A DNA stretch of 64,000 nt from Massariosphaeria phaeospora (taxonomy: Eukaryota; Ascomycota; Dothideomycetes; Pleosporales), in contig JAADJZ010000015.1 of the NCBI GenBank assembly GCA_011032825.1, forward strand, positions 682,001 through 746,000, given 5' to 3'. This document shows positions 9,721-21,766 of the stretch, one piece after another. Both the position numbers and the translations under genes were made by a program. The notes beneath the pieces are model-generated. The model searched no databases. It worked only from the letters and a program-made list of their open reading frames with translations, and was not told where the DNA came from. Position 1 is the first letter of the stretch, and each line of letters opens with the position of its first letter.

Positions 9721-12700
9721 GTCGAGTACTAGTAAGTCCACGATCGACGGGGAAAGCTCAAAATGACAACGACGAGACAGACAAGCTGAGCTGCACACTC
9801 AGACACGAGCGGGATGGCGCCAACCCGCATTTACATATTGTCACGCTCCCCAAGGCGAAGGAGAGAGACGGGGGTTCCTCACGAAGTCCGAGAGCAGGGG
9901 TGGGGGCAGACGTGCGTATAAGTTTGAAAGGTCTCCAACAGTACCTTTTCCAATGCCCCCCGTTCAGAAGCGTGCAACCGGCGCTCTCGTCGTCGAGGGT
10001 TTTCTCCTCAGCGTCTCATAAGAAGGAGCAGGACGTCCGGCGGCGCGGGGCGTGGCCTCAGCGGGTCCGGTGAAGCGTGGAGCAGGACGGGGCAGGGCGG
10101 CCGGAGTCGAGGGGGAGGAGGGCGATGACAAGACAGACCAATGCGGTGCATGCGAGCAGCACACGACGCAGGAGGGCAGCAGAGGAGTTCTCACGCAGCC
10201 CGGCGGAGATGGTCCAGTAATAACCACGATCGGTGCTCAAGAATCGACCCTCAGATCTTCCATGCCATCCCTGCGGACACCTGCAGCCTGCAGATGATGG
10301 ATGACAGCCATAGCACGGGGCCACAGCGAGCCCCGGGCCATGGGAAGCATGGGAAGAGCAGGGACAGGCCAGCTTGGGCGGCGGCGGCGACGGTGCTGGC
10401 CTCGTTCGGCTGATGGTTCTTTGCTGCGAGCCCGGCCAGCGTCCCAGACGGGCGCGAGAGTGCAGCAGGGCCGGCGCGGCCGCATGCACGTCCTGACTCT
10501 GTGCCCAGCAGCGGGCGGCGCGGGCGCGGGCGTGGAGGCCTCGGGGAGTCAGGGCGCAAGAGCATGTATCTAGTCACGGCCCCTCTGGCATCAGTCAGGG
10601 ACTCCCGGGGGAGGGAGAAGTCGCGTAGGAGGAGAGACTGGAGAGGCTCCACCCTGGCCGCCTGCACGACTCCACGCCCACGCCCGCCGTGCTGGTGCCG
10701 GTGCTGCTCGTCGCTCGTCGCCCAGGCGCTGCGGTCTTGTGTCGAGCGCCGGCCAGCGGTTGCGCGCGCTATTGCCCGGTGCTCGCTGCGCGCCGAAGGC
10801 ACAGAAGAATTGGCACAGAAGAATTGGCCCAGCGGCAGTCAAGCGCTGCACATGGCCGCCGTTGCTCGCGTCGTTGCAAGAGTAGCCGGGTGCGCCGACA
10901 CGCTGCACGCGGCGAATCAACACTGCGACTCTGCTCTGCTCTGCACGGCACGGCAAGATGGGGTGTTCACACTTCACGGCGACGATGCTGCAGCCGCTGC
11001 CCCCTCTGATCGACGCCGCCCGGCGGATATGGCTCTGGCTCTGCTCTGGCTCTGGCTCTGCTCGCCCGATGGCCCGCCCATGGCCCGCGGCGCTGCTGCT
11101 ATTGGCGCGTGTGCTGGGCCACGGCTCTGTATCGAATGGCGCCTCGTCCCCTCAGCACCGCAGCCGCCGCACGTCATGCCGGCGGCGGGTGTGCATTGCT
11201 GCTGGCCGTCGATGCCGCCGACAGAACAATCAAAGGACCTGGTGGTGCTGGCCTGGCCTGCTCGGCGCAAATCGCACGCCTCGGGCCTCCAGCCTCCAGC
11301 GCCAGCGCCACATGGTGCTGTTGCTCCCAGCGCGTCCAGACTCCAGCGAGCCCTTCTCCGCCGTAGAGACCACCTACACCTGTATGTACATACCTACATA
11401 AGCAGGTGCTGGCCGCTGTGCCGTTTGGATAAACATACGCCGTGCGGCGCGCGTAGTACACGGCCTGGATGGCCCTGGGCAGCCGTCTTGCCTGTTCGGG
11501 CGCCGCTTGACGACCGCAACGCTGCTAAAAGCTCGGGGAACGCGACACTGGCCGAAAGGGTCCATGACTGCGGTGCTGCCACGAACTGAAGCTCGAGGTC
11601 AACCAGATCCTTCCCCTCGAGCAAAGCGCCCGCTGCACGCTGCACGCTGCACTCTGCACGCTGCCGTCAGACGGTCCTGTCCTGTCCTCGACGCCTCACC
11701 TGGCCAAACCCCGCAAGCCAGTCGTCGTCTCTCCAACAGGCAACTGCTCGCAGATTAATGCACTGGATGGTGGCGTCCACTGCCTCCAGTCTGCTGCCAC
11801 CACCTCTGGGTGCGGTACCGAGTAAAGCGGCCTGCCGTTGTAGCGCCCTGCTGATGGTATTGTCGTGGCCGTCTCCAGCCGCCTTGGTAATCTCGCCCAA
11901 AATCCTCCGGCCCTTACTGATACATACCGATCCAAGCGTGCCGCCGACGATCCCCCAAAACGTCCGAGGACCGCTACGGAGATTGACTGAATCATGGACG
12001 GCGAGGATGCGGAGACGGCCTAACTGTTGTGCCACATATAGTGTCCGACGTACCCTTTGTAGCAGTTAACTCGCCTCATCCGTAAGTACCTAGGGATTAA
12101 TATCAATCAAAGTAATAAATTCATGGTGAATTCGACGGTGCGTGGGACGGAGTTGGATGCAGCGCCAGACTGCTAACGGCAGGCTCCTTGCGCAGTGCTA
12201 GCTGCAACCCCACGATATTGTGAGAGATGGCAGGACGATATGCCATGTGTGGCGCCTGTGACGGAGATGGCCTATGATCGGTGCGGCGCAATTCTGCACG
12301 ATTCAAAGTGAGAAGCTTGAGCTCGGAATGGCGGCCGCCCATCCCTAGCGAGCCGCGTGCGCCGATATCAGTCCCGCATCGGAGGCTTGAGGCTATCAGC
12401 AGATCACATAGATTGGGTAGATTGGGCGAGACAAGAATAGATCAGAGATGACGGCGAATATTGCTGTGCCATCACTGGTCAATACCATGCAAAGCCGTAC
12501 AGCATCTGAGCATCATACAATCAGGCAGGTCCTCTGTAAGTAATCCCCTCGCGGCATCGAATGCTGGGGAGGGGGCCTCGGGACTGGAAAGCATATACCT
12601 TAGCGGATACGAACAATGGGACGGTTGCTGCACCTGCGCTCCAATCGAACTGGTGTACGGAGAGAGTAAGAACTAGCGCCCAGGGAAGCATCCTACTGCG

Positions 12701-15443
12701 CCAAGTGCAGCGACAAGTCTCTCCGGTCCTGTGGGCTGTATCTAATAAAAGTAAGCTGAGTCTAGCGGACGGCTCGCTTCACTCCAGAGACTGGAGAGGG
12801 AATACGATAGTATAGTGTAGATAGTCTTTGTAGAGTGTCGTGACTCGTCCGGAGCGTGTAGAAAACGTTGGCTCTGCCCACGTCTCGCAACAGGCCGTGT
12901 CCGACCGTGGCACAGCAGACGGTCGAGCGTGCGGAACTTTAAAGGTCCATCGTGGCGTCCGTCCCTGCCCTTGCGGTTGCGCTCCAGGGCATTTAGCCTT
13001 TATAGGCCGTGTTCCAATTTTGGAAGCGGGAATATTGACAATAAGAGCAGGTCTTATAGCCCACTTTATTGGCTCATGGCAAGCGAGGCCGCGACGGAGA
13101 CCGCCCGGCAATTAATTGAGCCTATGGCGACGTCCTCCCATCGCCGCGAAGCGGCCAACGGCTACCGGTGGCCTGTTCCTCGGGAATTGGAAATGTTGTC
13201 CTTCCTGGACGGGCACGCGCGAGTACTACCATTAATGTGCCTTTGCGGTGCGCGACAAGCCTCGAGACGCAGGAGAGGCCCGCCAGAGCACGACAGCGAT
13301 GCTGTGCGCGTGTGGGTCGTGTCTGTGGAGCGTCGACGTCGACGTCTCTGGCATGGCAGAACCTAAATCCGTACGGAGTAATCCAGGGTGATTTGACAAG
13401 GCCGGCGGACTCAACAGCGGCGATCTGCGAACCGGTTCCTGGGCGAGCGATTGACACGTTGTGCAAAAAAGTAGCGCATTCAGGGGTCCGAGTATTGCTT
13501 TGTCCCGGCATCTCCCATGGGTCCTTGCAGCGTCGCCCGCATGCTCGATTTGCGACTGGGGCGGCCCGAGCAGGCAGCCTTGTTGGTTTCGCAACGCCGA
13601 CGCCCACTCAAACGCCGGGCTGACGTCCATTCTCATTCCTGATTCCTGTGTCCGACCTTCCTCTGCGCATGCGGCTCGTGATTTTGGTGTTCCTGGACCT
13701 CTTGGAAGGCCGACCCACTGGGCTACAGATCTGTTAGTATTATTGCCTGTATTAAGGAGGTCGAGTAGGGGCTAGCAAATGGCCCGATACAGATGGAGGA
13801 CTACACGGCAAACGTTGCACGCGAGCTTGCAGGATCCCGCGCCCTAACGGAAAGCCTGATCATCCTGGTTGCCGCGCGACGGAGCGAGAAAATTCCGTCT
13901 GTAGCGTGCCCACGGTGACGCCTTCGACCAGCAGGTGGCGTGAGATCACCATACGGAGTACTCCATACATATCGACCAGTTAGTCCACGTTAGGGTAAAA
14001 TTCGAGGGGACATACATACGATACGTACAATCTAGTGTGTACTACTGCTGTTCTAGGAAGCCGTTGCGTAGTAGCTAGTAATCCCTGCGCTCTCTAGTAA
14101 GAATCTCTTCGAAATTTATTGTAGTATAGCAGAGCGCAGTGGAGCGAGAAGCGTTCATGTTCATGTTCATGTTCAAGTATTGGATTGCTGTTGTCGTCAG
14201 CCATTCCTCAACTGCGTCAGACGAACTGGCATTTGGAGCATCGAAAACATGCACTCTGTGCAGCGAGACTTTGATAGCTGGCTGCTGGTGTAAGCGGGAA
14301 ACGGCGGCCTAGAACATGTGGCGCCTTCGAGAAGACACAAGCGGAATAAAGAATTATCAAGTTACCTAGCCTATCCCAGCTAGACGAGGCTCAACTCAGC
14401 TTGATGCATTTCCTATACTGTACGATTAATTGAATTAGGATAGCGTAAGTCATTTTTGACTCAGCTTGAAAATGTCCTTAGAGGCTGGGCTCGTGCGTGG
14501 TGACGTGCCTCGTGCCATGTGCCGTTTAGGGATGGATCTAGCAGATGTCGCTTCCAGGGCAAACCTGGCTCTTGTCGGACTTTTACTTTGTGTTAGGGCT
14601 GGCTGTCACTCAATCTCCCTTCGCAGTGTCATCTTCATATGTATCCCCGTCGATACGACGTATGTACTATTAGCTGCAGCCTATTGATAAACCTGCAACA
14701 TGTCCGTCGAATCTAATTAGTATCGTATTCCATGGCTTACCTACGTCGTATGCTCCTCGGTCCTGCCAGCATAAAGGTATCTAGCATGAACTAGGAACTA
14801 ACCTCGCCCGGGAAAGACCTGCGGTATTTGCAACGCTAGTAAGCTTGAGAAGAGGGTTCGCACGGTGGTGCATCGGCAATGAATACTTTAGAAGCCGTGA
14901 TCCAGTAACCCGGGGTCTCTGACAATGCTTCATCATTAGCATGCACTAATGCAAGCAGATCGATGTCCCAAGCTGGTTGGGGAATGGAAATCATGGGATT
15001 GATACCCATGATGCATGTTCAGCGCCACAATAACTGTTGCGCACTATTGGCCTTCTCCGCACTCGCATTCCCTGCCTTGCACTCCGGGAGGCGCGCGTAA
15101 TTCGTTTCCTTGATCATAGCGTAGGACAATAGGATTATAGGAACAATCCACGATAGGATTATCGCCGAAAGTCGTCTGGTCCGTGAAGATGTCCGTCGAG
15201 ATTCAACAGATGAGGAATGGTCAGTTTTTATCACATTTATCACCACCAAGTTAGACTGCGATAAGTTGGATGACTGTAGTAGTTGAAGCATATGTGACCA
15301 TTACATGTATGGGGAACAGGCTGTTGAATCGTGTACGTCGGCATTCAGCTCGTTGACTTTTCTCATATTGCATAAGTTGAGAAATCGCGTAGACGCGAGC
15401 TCCTAGGTAGGTCGCGCAACGAACCGCGACTGAATGCAGTTCT
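9721..15443. other. 5.7 kb gene-poor region upstream of a zinc-cluster regulator
   Basis: The left part (about 9990-11700) is GC-rich with many overlapping open frames on both strands, the longest 362 codons at 10501-11589. None carries a recognisable motif or a clear exon structure. CTCTGG and GCTGCACGC-type short repeats occur near 11035-11075 and 11630-11665. The right part (12000-15440) is less GC-rich and also lacks a supported gene. The left part may include an extended leader or promoter for the regulator starting at 9720. A near-palindrome containing TACGGAGTA lies at 13951-13968. Confidence 0.45.
14156..14176. repeat. GTTCAT hexamer repeat
   Basis: About three and a half tandem copies of GTTCAT in non-coding sequence; a short microsatellite-like tract. 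Confidence 0.6.
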
Positions 15444-18393
15444 TCAGAATTTCCGTTTTTTGGTCGGTCGTGCGTTCTTCGCGCGACGATTTTCCTCCAG
15501 ATGGCGTTGTTTCTGGACATCTTTAGCATCCTTCAATTCGTTCTTCCCGCTGCCATCCTTGAATTTGCCGATTCGCTTCTGTTTTGCTTCCTCGACTTTC
15601 TTCTTCTGGGTGTGGTAATCGTCGCGGTACCGGTCTGCCTCCTTGGGTGCCTTCTCCGCCTTGTGCTTGTAATGTCCGCCATTGTGTGGCGCAGGTCGAG
15701 TGTAGGTCTCTGTCTCACCGACTCGTGGCAAGCGCCCGATCTTGTTTGATTTTCTCCAATCATCAAACCGCCCGCTTCGGAAACTCGCTGCAATCTTGAG
15801 TCCACTTTCTCCTCGTACCATTTTCGTTCCTTTTGACCCATCGTCATCATTCGCTCTCGAGACATACTTCTTAGATTTCTTGTCCCATCTCATACCACGA
15901 GGTTTGCTAGCCAGATTGAACCCACTGGATTCGTCGTTGACCAGGTCAACTTGGGCACCCCTGGCAGCTTCCACGAAATTTGTGTTTTGCTGTACGCCGT
16001 ATGCTTTTTCTTCGGCGAGATTTGTTCCTCTCGGGAGATACGACATGAAAAATGATGACTGTTGCCAATCCTCCCCAGGTTTCCGCAACATAGGCTCAGA
16101 CACAGTAACTTCCAATTCCTCGTCGGAGCTGAAGTCCGGATCTGCAATCTCCTCGTCGTCCTTGTCTATAGTGCCTGTTTCATCAAGCGAGGCGGCCTTT
16201 TGCTTGACAATTGCGAGACCCTGATTTGCGTTTTCTGCATGTTTCTTCCTCTGATTACCGATCTGCTCGCGTCGCTTGCGCACGATTTCCACTGTCGCAT
16301 CGACAGTGCCGCGCTTTCCCATCTCAAACACTGTTTCAGTAGGCCTGAACGCACTGATTCTTTCCAACATCTTCTCTTTCTCTTTCAAGGCATCGTAAAT
16401 ATCCCTGCCAAAGATAGGATGCGTCTGAGACAGAGTCCCAGAAGATAGCAGTGCTCGTGAGCGCTTGACGGATTCCGCTGAAGCGGACTGACGAGTCCTC
16501 ATGTATTGGCTTTCACCCTTGGCTGCTACACTCGCTAAAGCTTCAAGATCCACATGGTCAGCGAGCAACCTTGTGACGAGTTCAACCGAAGGTTCCAGTT
16601 GATCCTGTACTAAGCTTCCCACGACAACATCTCGTGCGAAGTCTGCCTCTTCGTCAGATGACCGATCAATGAGCCGCTTCCCTAAGAAGAGCTGCAAGTC
16701 TAAGAGGTATGGAACGTCTATGTCCCGTACTAGGCTGTACGACCAGCCTTTTCGTCCAGCTCGCGCGGTCCGTCCAACCCTATGTACAAAGATCTTAGGC
16801 TAGTAGGAAAAGTCAGTATATGCTTGTGTACATATCGATCATCGAATAATGACGGGACGTTTCACGATAAAATACCATCTCAGTGTCTGATATACTGGAC
16901 GCACTAAAGGTTGCGAAAGGAACTTGTATAAGTACGTACCTGGGGAGCGAAATCGTACTGAATCACGTTCGCTAGTTGAGGAAGATCTATACCACGGGCG
17001 GCAACGTCTGTAACTACTAAAACGTTCGATAATCCATCTCTAAACTCCTGGATTTGTAGTTTTCTAGCGGTTTGGTCGAGGCTACCAAACACATAAGAAA
17101 CAGAATAACCAGCGAGCTGTAGTAGACTAGCGAGATACTCTACTCTGTGCTTGGTTGCGGCAAATACGATAGTCGAGTGAGCAGTTGGCGAGTCGGCTTG
17201 GTTGGAAGAAGCAGGCCCTCTCTTGCGCTTCTTACTGTTGCTGATATTTGGACTAATTCCTGTTGGCATCTTTATGATCTTGTCCAGTATATACAGAAGA
17301 GATCCGTCTCTCTCTGAGCTTTTGACGCTGAAAAATGCAGATTCTAGATCGGGCGAAACCTTTGATTCAGCATCGAGGCGGATAAGCTTTGGCTCCTGTA
17401 GACCGGCTCGAGCAAATTCGACCAACGATTTGGGCAGCGTCGCAGAGAACAGCAGGGTCTGTCTAGTAGTTGGTAGAGCATAGAGGATCTCGGCGAGTTG
17501 TGCCGCGAATCCCATTTCGAACAAGCGATCGGCTTCGTCGAATACCATGTAACGCACGGAGGACAGGTCCAGTCCCATTTCAACTTTGAGATGTAAGAAC
17601 CGTCCCGGTGTTGCGATGATGATATCAGGATTTGTCGTCATAGCGCTGAATTCTGCACATCACCGTTAGCAAAGATATCAAGAAGAACAGACATATACAT
17701 ACGCTCTTCCAGACTGTCACCTCCAACCAGTAGGATCGTACGCATATCTGAGCCCCTTCCGAGCTCTTTCACAACCTTGAGCGTCTGTAGCGCGAGTTCT
17801 CGGCTGGGTGACAGGATTATAGCTCTTGCTCCCATTTTAGCACTATGCGTTTTCAACTTCTCGATCTATTCCCGTAAGAATGCATCACAAGATATAACCA
17901 GGGTAGAATGACCATACCATAGGTATCACAAACGCAGCCGTTTTGCCTGATCCTGTACGAGCCATGCCGACGACATCTTGGCCATCAAGCCTGCAGACAC
18001 AGTCACAGTTAGTTACGCATAGACACGGGGACTCGCTCAGGCTTACATGAGAGGAATAGCTTTTCGTTGAATGGGAGTAGGTATAGAAAACCCTTTGCGC
18101 GTGATAGCTTTCAACAACGTTCCATTCAGGCCCATGGCTTGGAAACCTCCGCCCTTCTTCACGGATTTCCCTTTCAAGTTCGAGGCCTTGCGATTCGAAG
18201 CCGCCTGGCGAGCGGCAATAAAGGCTTCGTCGTCCGATCCATCGTCTCCCCCCACATCCAGATCGACTCCGATGTCTGCTCCGTTATCGATGCCCGCAAT
18301 CTCGCTACCGTCGACATCGCCTCCACCAAAGAGTGCGTTTGAGATGTCGAACTCGGTTTCCGAACCCGCTGGGGAGCTCGCGCGGGGAGCCAT
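15444..18393 (-). CDS. DBP10: DEAD-box RNA helicase Dbp10
   Basis: Five exons (18393-18047, 17990-17918, 17865-17703, 17652-16940, 16799-15444) give 883 residues with correct phase at each junction. Motifs in order: Q-motif region with [12 protein letters not shown]; motif I ARTGSGKT at 126-133; PSREL at 160-164; GGDSLEEQFSAM, a family signature restored only by splicing; TPGR at 209-212; DEAD at 233-236 in [24 protein letters not shown]; and [11 protein letters not shown] at 438-448. The C terminus is basic and ends in KKRKF. Dbp10 acts in the nucleolus in 60S ribosomal subunit assembly (family knowledge). The ATG at 18393 begins [10 protein letters not shown] and leads into an Asp/Gly-rich acidic region; a longer open frame upstream starts only at TTG. 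It is divergent from RPA2, 239 bp away. Confidence 0.95.
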
Positions 18394-18632
18394 TGTCAGT
18401 GGTGAATCGCTGCCGTAGCGGTTTGCGCGAGACAAGCCGAAGAGTCAAGACGAAGTGCAGACGCTTTGACGTGCAGGGAAAAATTCGGCACGGGCCATGA
18501 AACTCTTGGCGCCAGCACGTGGCACTCGCGACGCGTTCTTGCCGAGCTCGCCGGCCCCTCATCGCGTCCACGATAAACACCACTGAATGCTCGTCCATCA
18601 ACCTCCGCTAGCACACGCGGTGCCAGAGAACG
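18394..18632. promoter_or_regulatory. Bidirectional promoter of DBP10 and RPA2
   Basis: These 239 bp separate two divergent start codons. A CACGTG E-box lies at 18516-18521, near the centre, as in the DBP4 promoter. No clear TATA box was seen. Confidence 0.45.
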
Positions 18633-19622
18633 ATGAGTATGTGTGTGCCTGCTTGCTTGGCACTCGTGTACTAACATCTACAGGCTACCAAAATAACTAC
18701 GACACCACGTCGTATAACAACTATGGAGGCGGCGGCGGTGGGGGTGGCGGAGGTTTTATGCCTGGGGAGGGCAGCCAGAACAGCCCGAGCGGTGGGCGGA
18801 AAGTACGATCCCCACGGTTATGCCCAGCTGCATGTAGGACTATCGCTGACTGGACCTGTTCAGGAGTACAAGGACGACTCGCTACGACCAGTCACCATCA
18901 AACAGATTCTCGACGCGCAGGCCATGGGCGAGGAGTTCAAAATCGACAACACTGTAATCTCCCATGTACGCGGCTTTGCTCATTAGAAATCCTGGCCACA
19001 TATGCTGACAACCTAGCTCACCTTCGTCGGCCAAATACGGAACATATCGAAGCAAGCCACGAACATTACCTACAAACTTGATGACGGCACGGGCAGCATC
19101 GAGGTGAAGCAATGGGTGGATAGCGAGAGCGTAGAACAGACGAATCCAGCCACTGTCAGGCTCATTGAAGGTATATACTGCAGAGCCTGGGGCAAGTTGA
19201 AGAGCTTTCACGACAGGAAGCACGTCGGTGCACAGATCATCAGGCCCGTGGAAGATCACAACGAAGTCTCGTACCACTTGCTAGAGGCGACGGCCATACA
19301 CCTGTACTTGACACGCGGGCCGCCAGGCGGGGCGTCTGGTGCAAGTGCGGTCGCTGTCAACGGAGGCAATCAACAACAACAGGCTGCAGGAATTGGCCAC
19401 AATGCATATAGTCTGGCAAGTTATTCGGCCGTGGCACAGAGGGTGTACGAGCATTTGAGGCAAGCACCACAGTCAAACGAGGGCTTGCATTCGCAGGACA
19501 TTGCTGCAAAACTCGGCATTGATACAGGCGACATGACTACGGCTGGCGATGAGCTGCTGAATGGTGGACTCATTTACACGACTGTTGACGACCAGACCTG
19601 GGCTCTCCTGGAGGCGGATTAA
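18633..19622 (+). CDS. RFA2: Replication protein A 32-kDa subunit (RPA2/Rfa2)
   Basis: Four exons (18633-18636, 18684-18802, 18864-18965, 19017-19622) give 276 residues. The first exon is only ATGA, and the intron after it has an ideal GTATGT donor and ACTAAC branch. The spliced N terminus, MSYQNNYDTTSYNNY plus a run of ten glycines and FMPGEGSQNSPSGG, is the typical phospho-regulated RPA2 tail. An OB fold follows (about 65-180) with LRPVTIKQ and LTFVGQIRNIS, then YKLDDGTGSIEVKQW. A winged-helix domain at about 215-276 includes NEGLHSQDIAAKLGI. RPA2 is part of the RPA heterotrimer that coats single-stranded DNA in replication, repair and meiosis. Its length matches the family. Its 3' end faces that of the DUF202 gene, 146 bp away. 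Confidence 0.95.
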
Positions 19623-19768
19623 GACTTGGTCACTGCGGACCACAATGCCCTGCAGCAGGGTTGAGTACATGGTAGTTCTACGAAACACTATGTTTGTGAG
19701 CGTAACGCTACGATGACACGCATGGCGTCAGGATAGAGTGTAGGTATCTGACTCCAAAATAAATGTCC

Positions 19769-20488
19769 TTAACGGGTACGAGTATTCGCGTTCGTGGAGA
19801 GGAATAGAATACATGCAGTGACAATACTGATCGCTACCACCGTAAACACCATCTGTGTCTTCCAGCCTGCCTGCACGAGCGCAGTGCGACGACTATATCT
19901 CGATACGGTTTCGATGTAATTTGACAATCCCGTCATCAAGCACACTACAGCCAGTAGCCAGAATATGATCCCCAACGGAAGAGCAATTTTCTTTTCTGGA
20001 CAGGGTTAGACCTCAATACGAAGTATGCAAGCTATAGCTCGAGGATATCGGGAACGGGGGACATACCCATTGCGCTAGCTTTGTCCTTGAGATGGAAGGA
20101 CATGGTGATAGCTGTGGAAACTATAGCCAGGAAGACCGAAAGGCGAAGCCACGACAAGAAAGCTACATTTCCACTTAGTGGCTGCGTCAGACGCTGGGAT
20201 ATTCTCTCTATACATACTCCTCTCATTCGCAGCATGATCTCTAGCATCCGAGGCGTTGTTGTCGAAGAGCAGCGCCCCAAACAGCGGTCTCTCTATGAAC
20301 ACCGCCCGATCGTAGTCGTTGTCCCTGCCGTGTGTCAAGTCTGCTCGCTCGCTCTTCACCCTTCCGAGCGGGGCTACTAACTGGTTTACCAAGACAGGTT
20401 TGCTTTGGAAGATGTAAAACGGCCGGAAAGGCTCGTTCAGCAGTGCCTGATCCGAGCCATCCATACGATCCAAGGGCCTGAAGTCCAT
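19769..20488 (-). CDS. DUF202-family three-helix membrane protein
   Basis: Three exons (20488-20218, 20162-20067, 19995-19769) give 197 residues. The exon 1/2 junction was chosen among several possible acceptors because only one (GTATGT...TGTAG) restores the DUF202 signature ARDHAANERTFLSWLRLS. Three hydrophobic segments follow, at about 98-116, 128-148 and 166-186. The N-terminal 75 residues are soluble. DUF202 proteins sit in membranes. The fold is shared with the yeast vacuolar Vtc1 region and bacterial YidH, but function is unknown for the stand-alone fungal members. The C terminus is short and polar (TNANTRTR). It is divergent from the CIA30 gene, 261 bp away. Confidence 0.82.
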
Positions 20489-20749
20489 CGCTATGACCTG
20501 AGTGGAATGGTCGCGTTGGAGAAAGTCAGTGTTGGTCTATAAAATGTCAAGCGCACGCCGTGCATTGAGGAAGTCGCTATGGACGCACGGGCCAATGACA
20601 CCTGCACGACCTGCACACCACCCTTGCTAGTGAGATCGTGGTGCTTCGAGGTCTGGCTCTCTTTCCCCCTTCCCCTCTTCTCTGTTTGTCTGTTCAACCT
20701 TTAATGTGAGTATACATCGCACATAAAGTTAAACTCCAAAACCATCATC

Positions 20750-21766
20750 ATGGGGCAGAAAGCAGAGCTTACACTGTTTGGCGGGGACGAGTAAGATATT
20801 CTACAGAACTCCGTACTCGCGCACATCTCGATTGACCTTTGCGGCTAGTGGATGGAAGACCTCAGATTGGACAGCGAGCGACGATCGAGTACGGGGCGGA
20901 AAGTCACAAGTTCGCATGTCCCCAAGCATGCCCGTCAAGAGCTAGACTCACATCTCCAAGTCCTATCTCGAAGTCCCAGATTCCAGTGCTCGATTCCACG
21001 GCACGCTCGACATCAAGACGCTCGGCGGCGCAGGATTCGCCAGCCAGCGCACCGTCGAAGAAGCCAAAACCTGGGATCTCTCAGACTACGATGGCCTTAG
21101 ACTCGACCTTGGAAAAGCGGATAGCAAGCGCTATACCGTCATTCTGAAAGACGAGTTACTACCTAAGAGTCCCAACGGCCGCGAACAAGCAACAACGTCG
21201 TACGAATTCGATTTCAATGTTTCCGAGGACGCGGCGCTGGCTGAGGCTTCGTTTGTGTTCGTTGCGTGGAAGGATTTCAAGCCGACGTATCGCGGCAAGG
21301 AGCAGAAGGACGCGTCGAAGCTGGACAAGAAGAATGTCAAGCGGTTCAGCCTTATGATGCGCAGGTAGCAAAGCTTCAATCCGCTCTTGGAGGGTAATCA
21401 CTGATGCTGCGCAGCTTTTTCGGCGATCAAGAAGGCGATTTTTCCATCACCGTGAAGTCCATCAAAGCAGTATCGGTCCCGGCAGATGTCGAGAAGGGCT
21501 TCGTGAGCGAGAAGGACGGATCGTGCCTGCAAGCCACACCAGACGTAAGGCTAGAAAGCCATCGTTTCGGCGTGCTCTAACTAACACATGTGTGCCAGGA
21601 CGACGATGACACCTACAAACAACCGCCCCAGATCAAGCGTACGGTGCTTTCTCTACTAATGCCCATCCTCGCTATAACCGGAATCTGCCTATACGTCTGC
21701 ATGAAATTCCCAGATCCAACTTTCTGGAAACCGTTCGACCTACTCGGTGCTTCCCATAGAAACTAG
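20750..21766 (+). CDS. CIA30-domain protein with C-terminal membrane anchor
   Basis: Five exons (20750-20790, 20849-20909, 20961-21364, 21415-21544, 21599-21766) give 267 residues. The CIA30 domain fills about residues 5-200: ELTLFGGD, then WKTSDWTASDDRVRGGKSQ, then GTLDIKTLGGAGFASQRT and YDGLRLDLGKADSKRYTVIL. The family is named after the complex I assembly factor CIA30/NDUFAF1, a galactose-binding-like fold. After an acidic linker (DDDDTY), residues of about 227-247 form a single transmembrane helix near the C terminus. Many fungal CIA30 proteins with such a tail are not the mitochondrial assembly factor itself, and I see no mitochondrial presequence here. The second intron uses a weak GTTCGC donor, chosen because it rejoins KSQ to SYLEVP. 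The role is uncertain. Confidence 0.88.

Noticed and set aside
10501..11589. 362-codon plus-strand open frame
   Set aside because: Ala/Arg/Pro-rich, overlapped by long frames on both strands in GC-rich DNA, no domain, no splice structure; most likely a composition artefact.
20162..20217. Alternative splice junctions in the DUF202 gene
   Set aside because: Other acceptors (CACTAAG, GACGCAG) either hit a stop or disrupt the conserved NERTFLSWLR signature.
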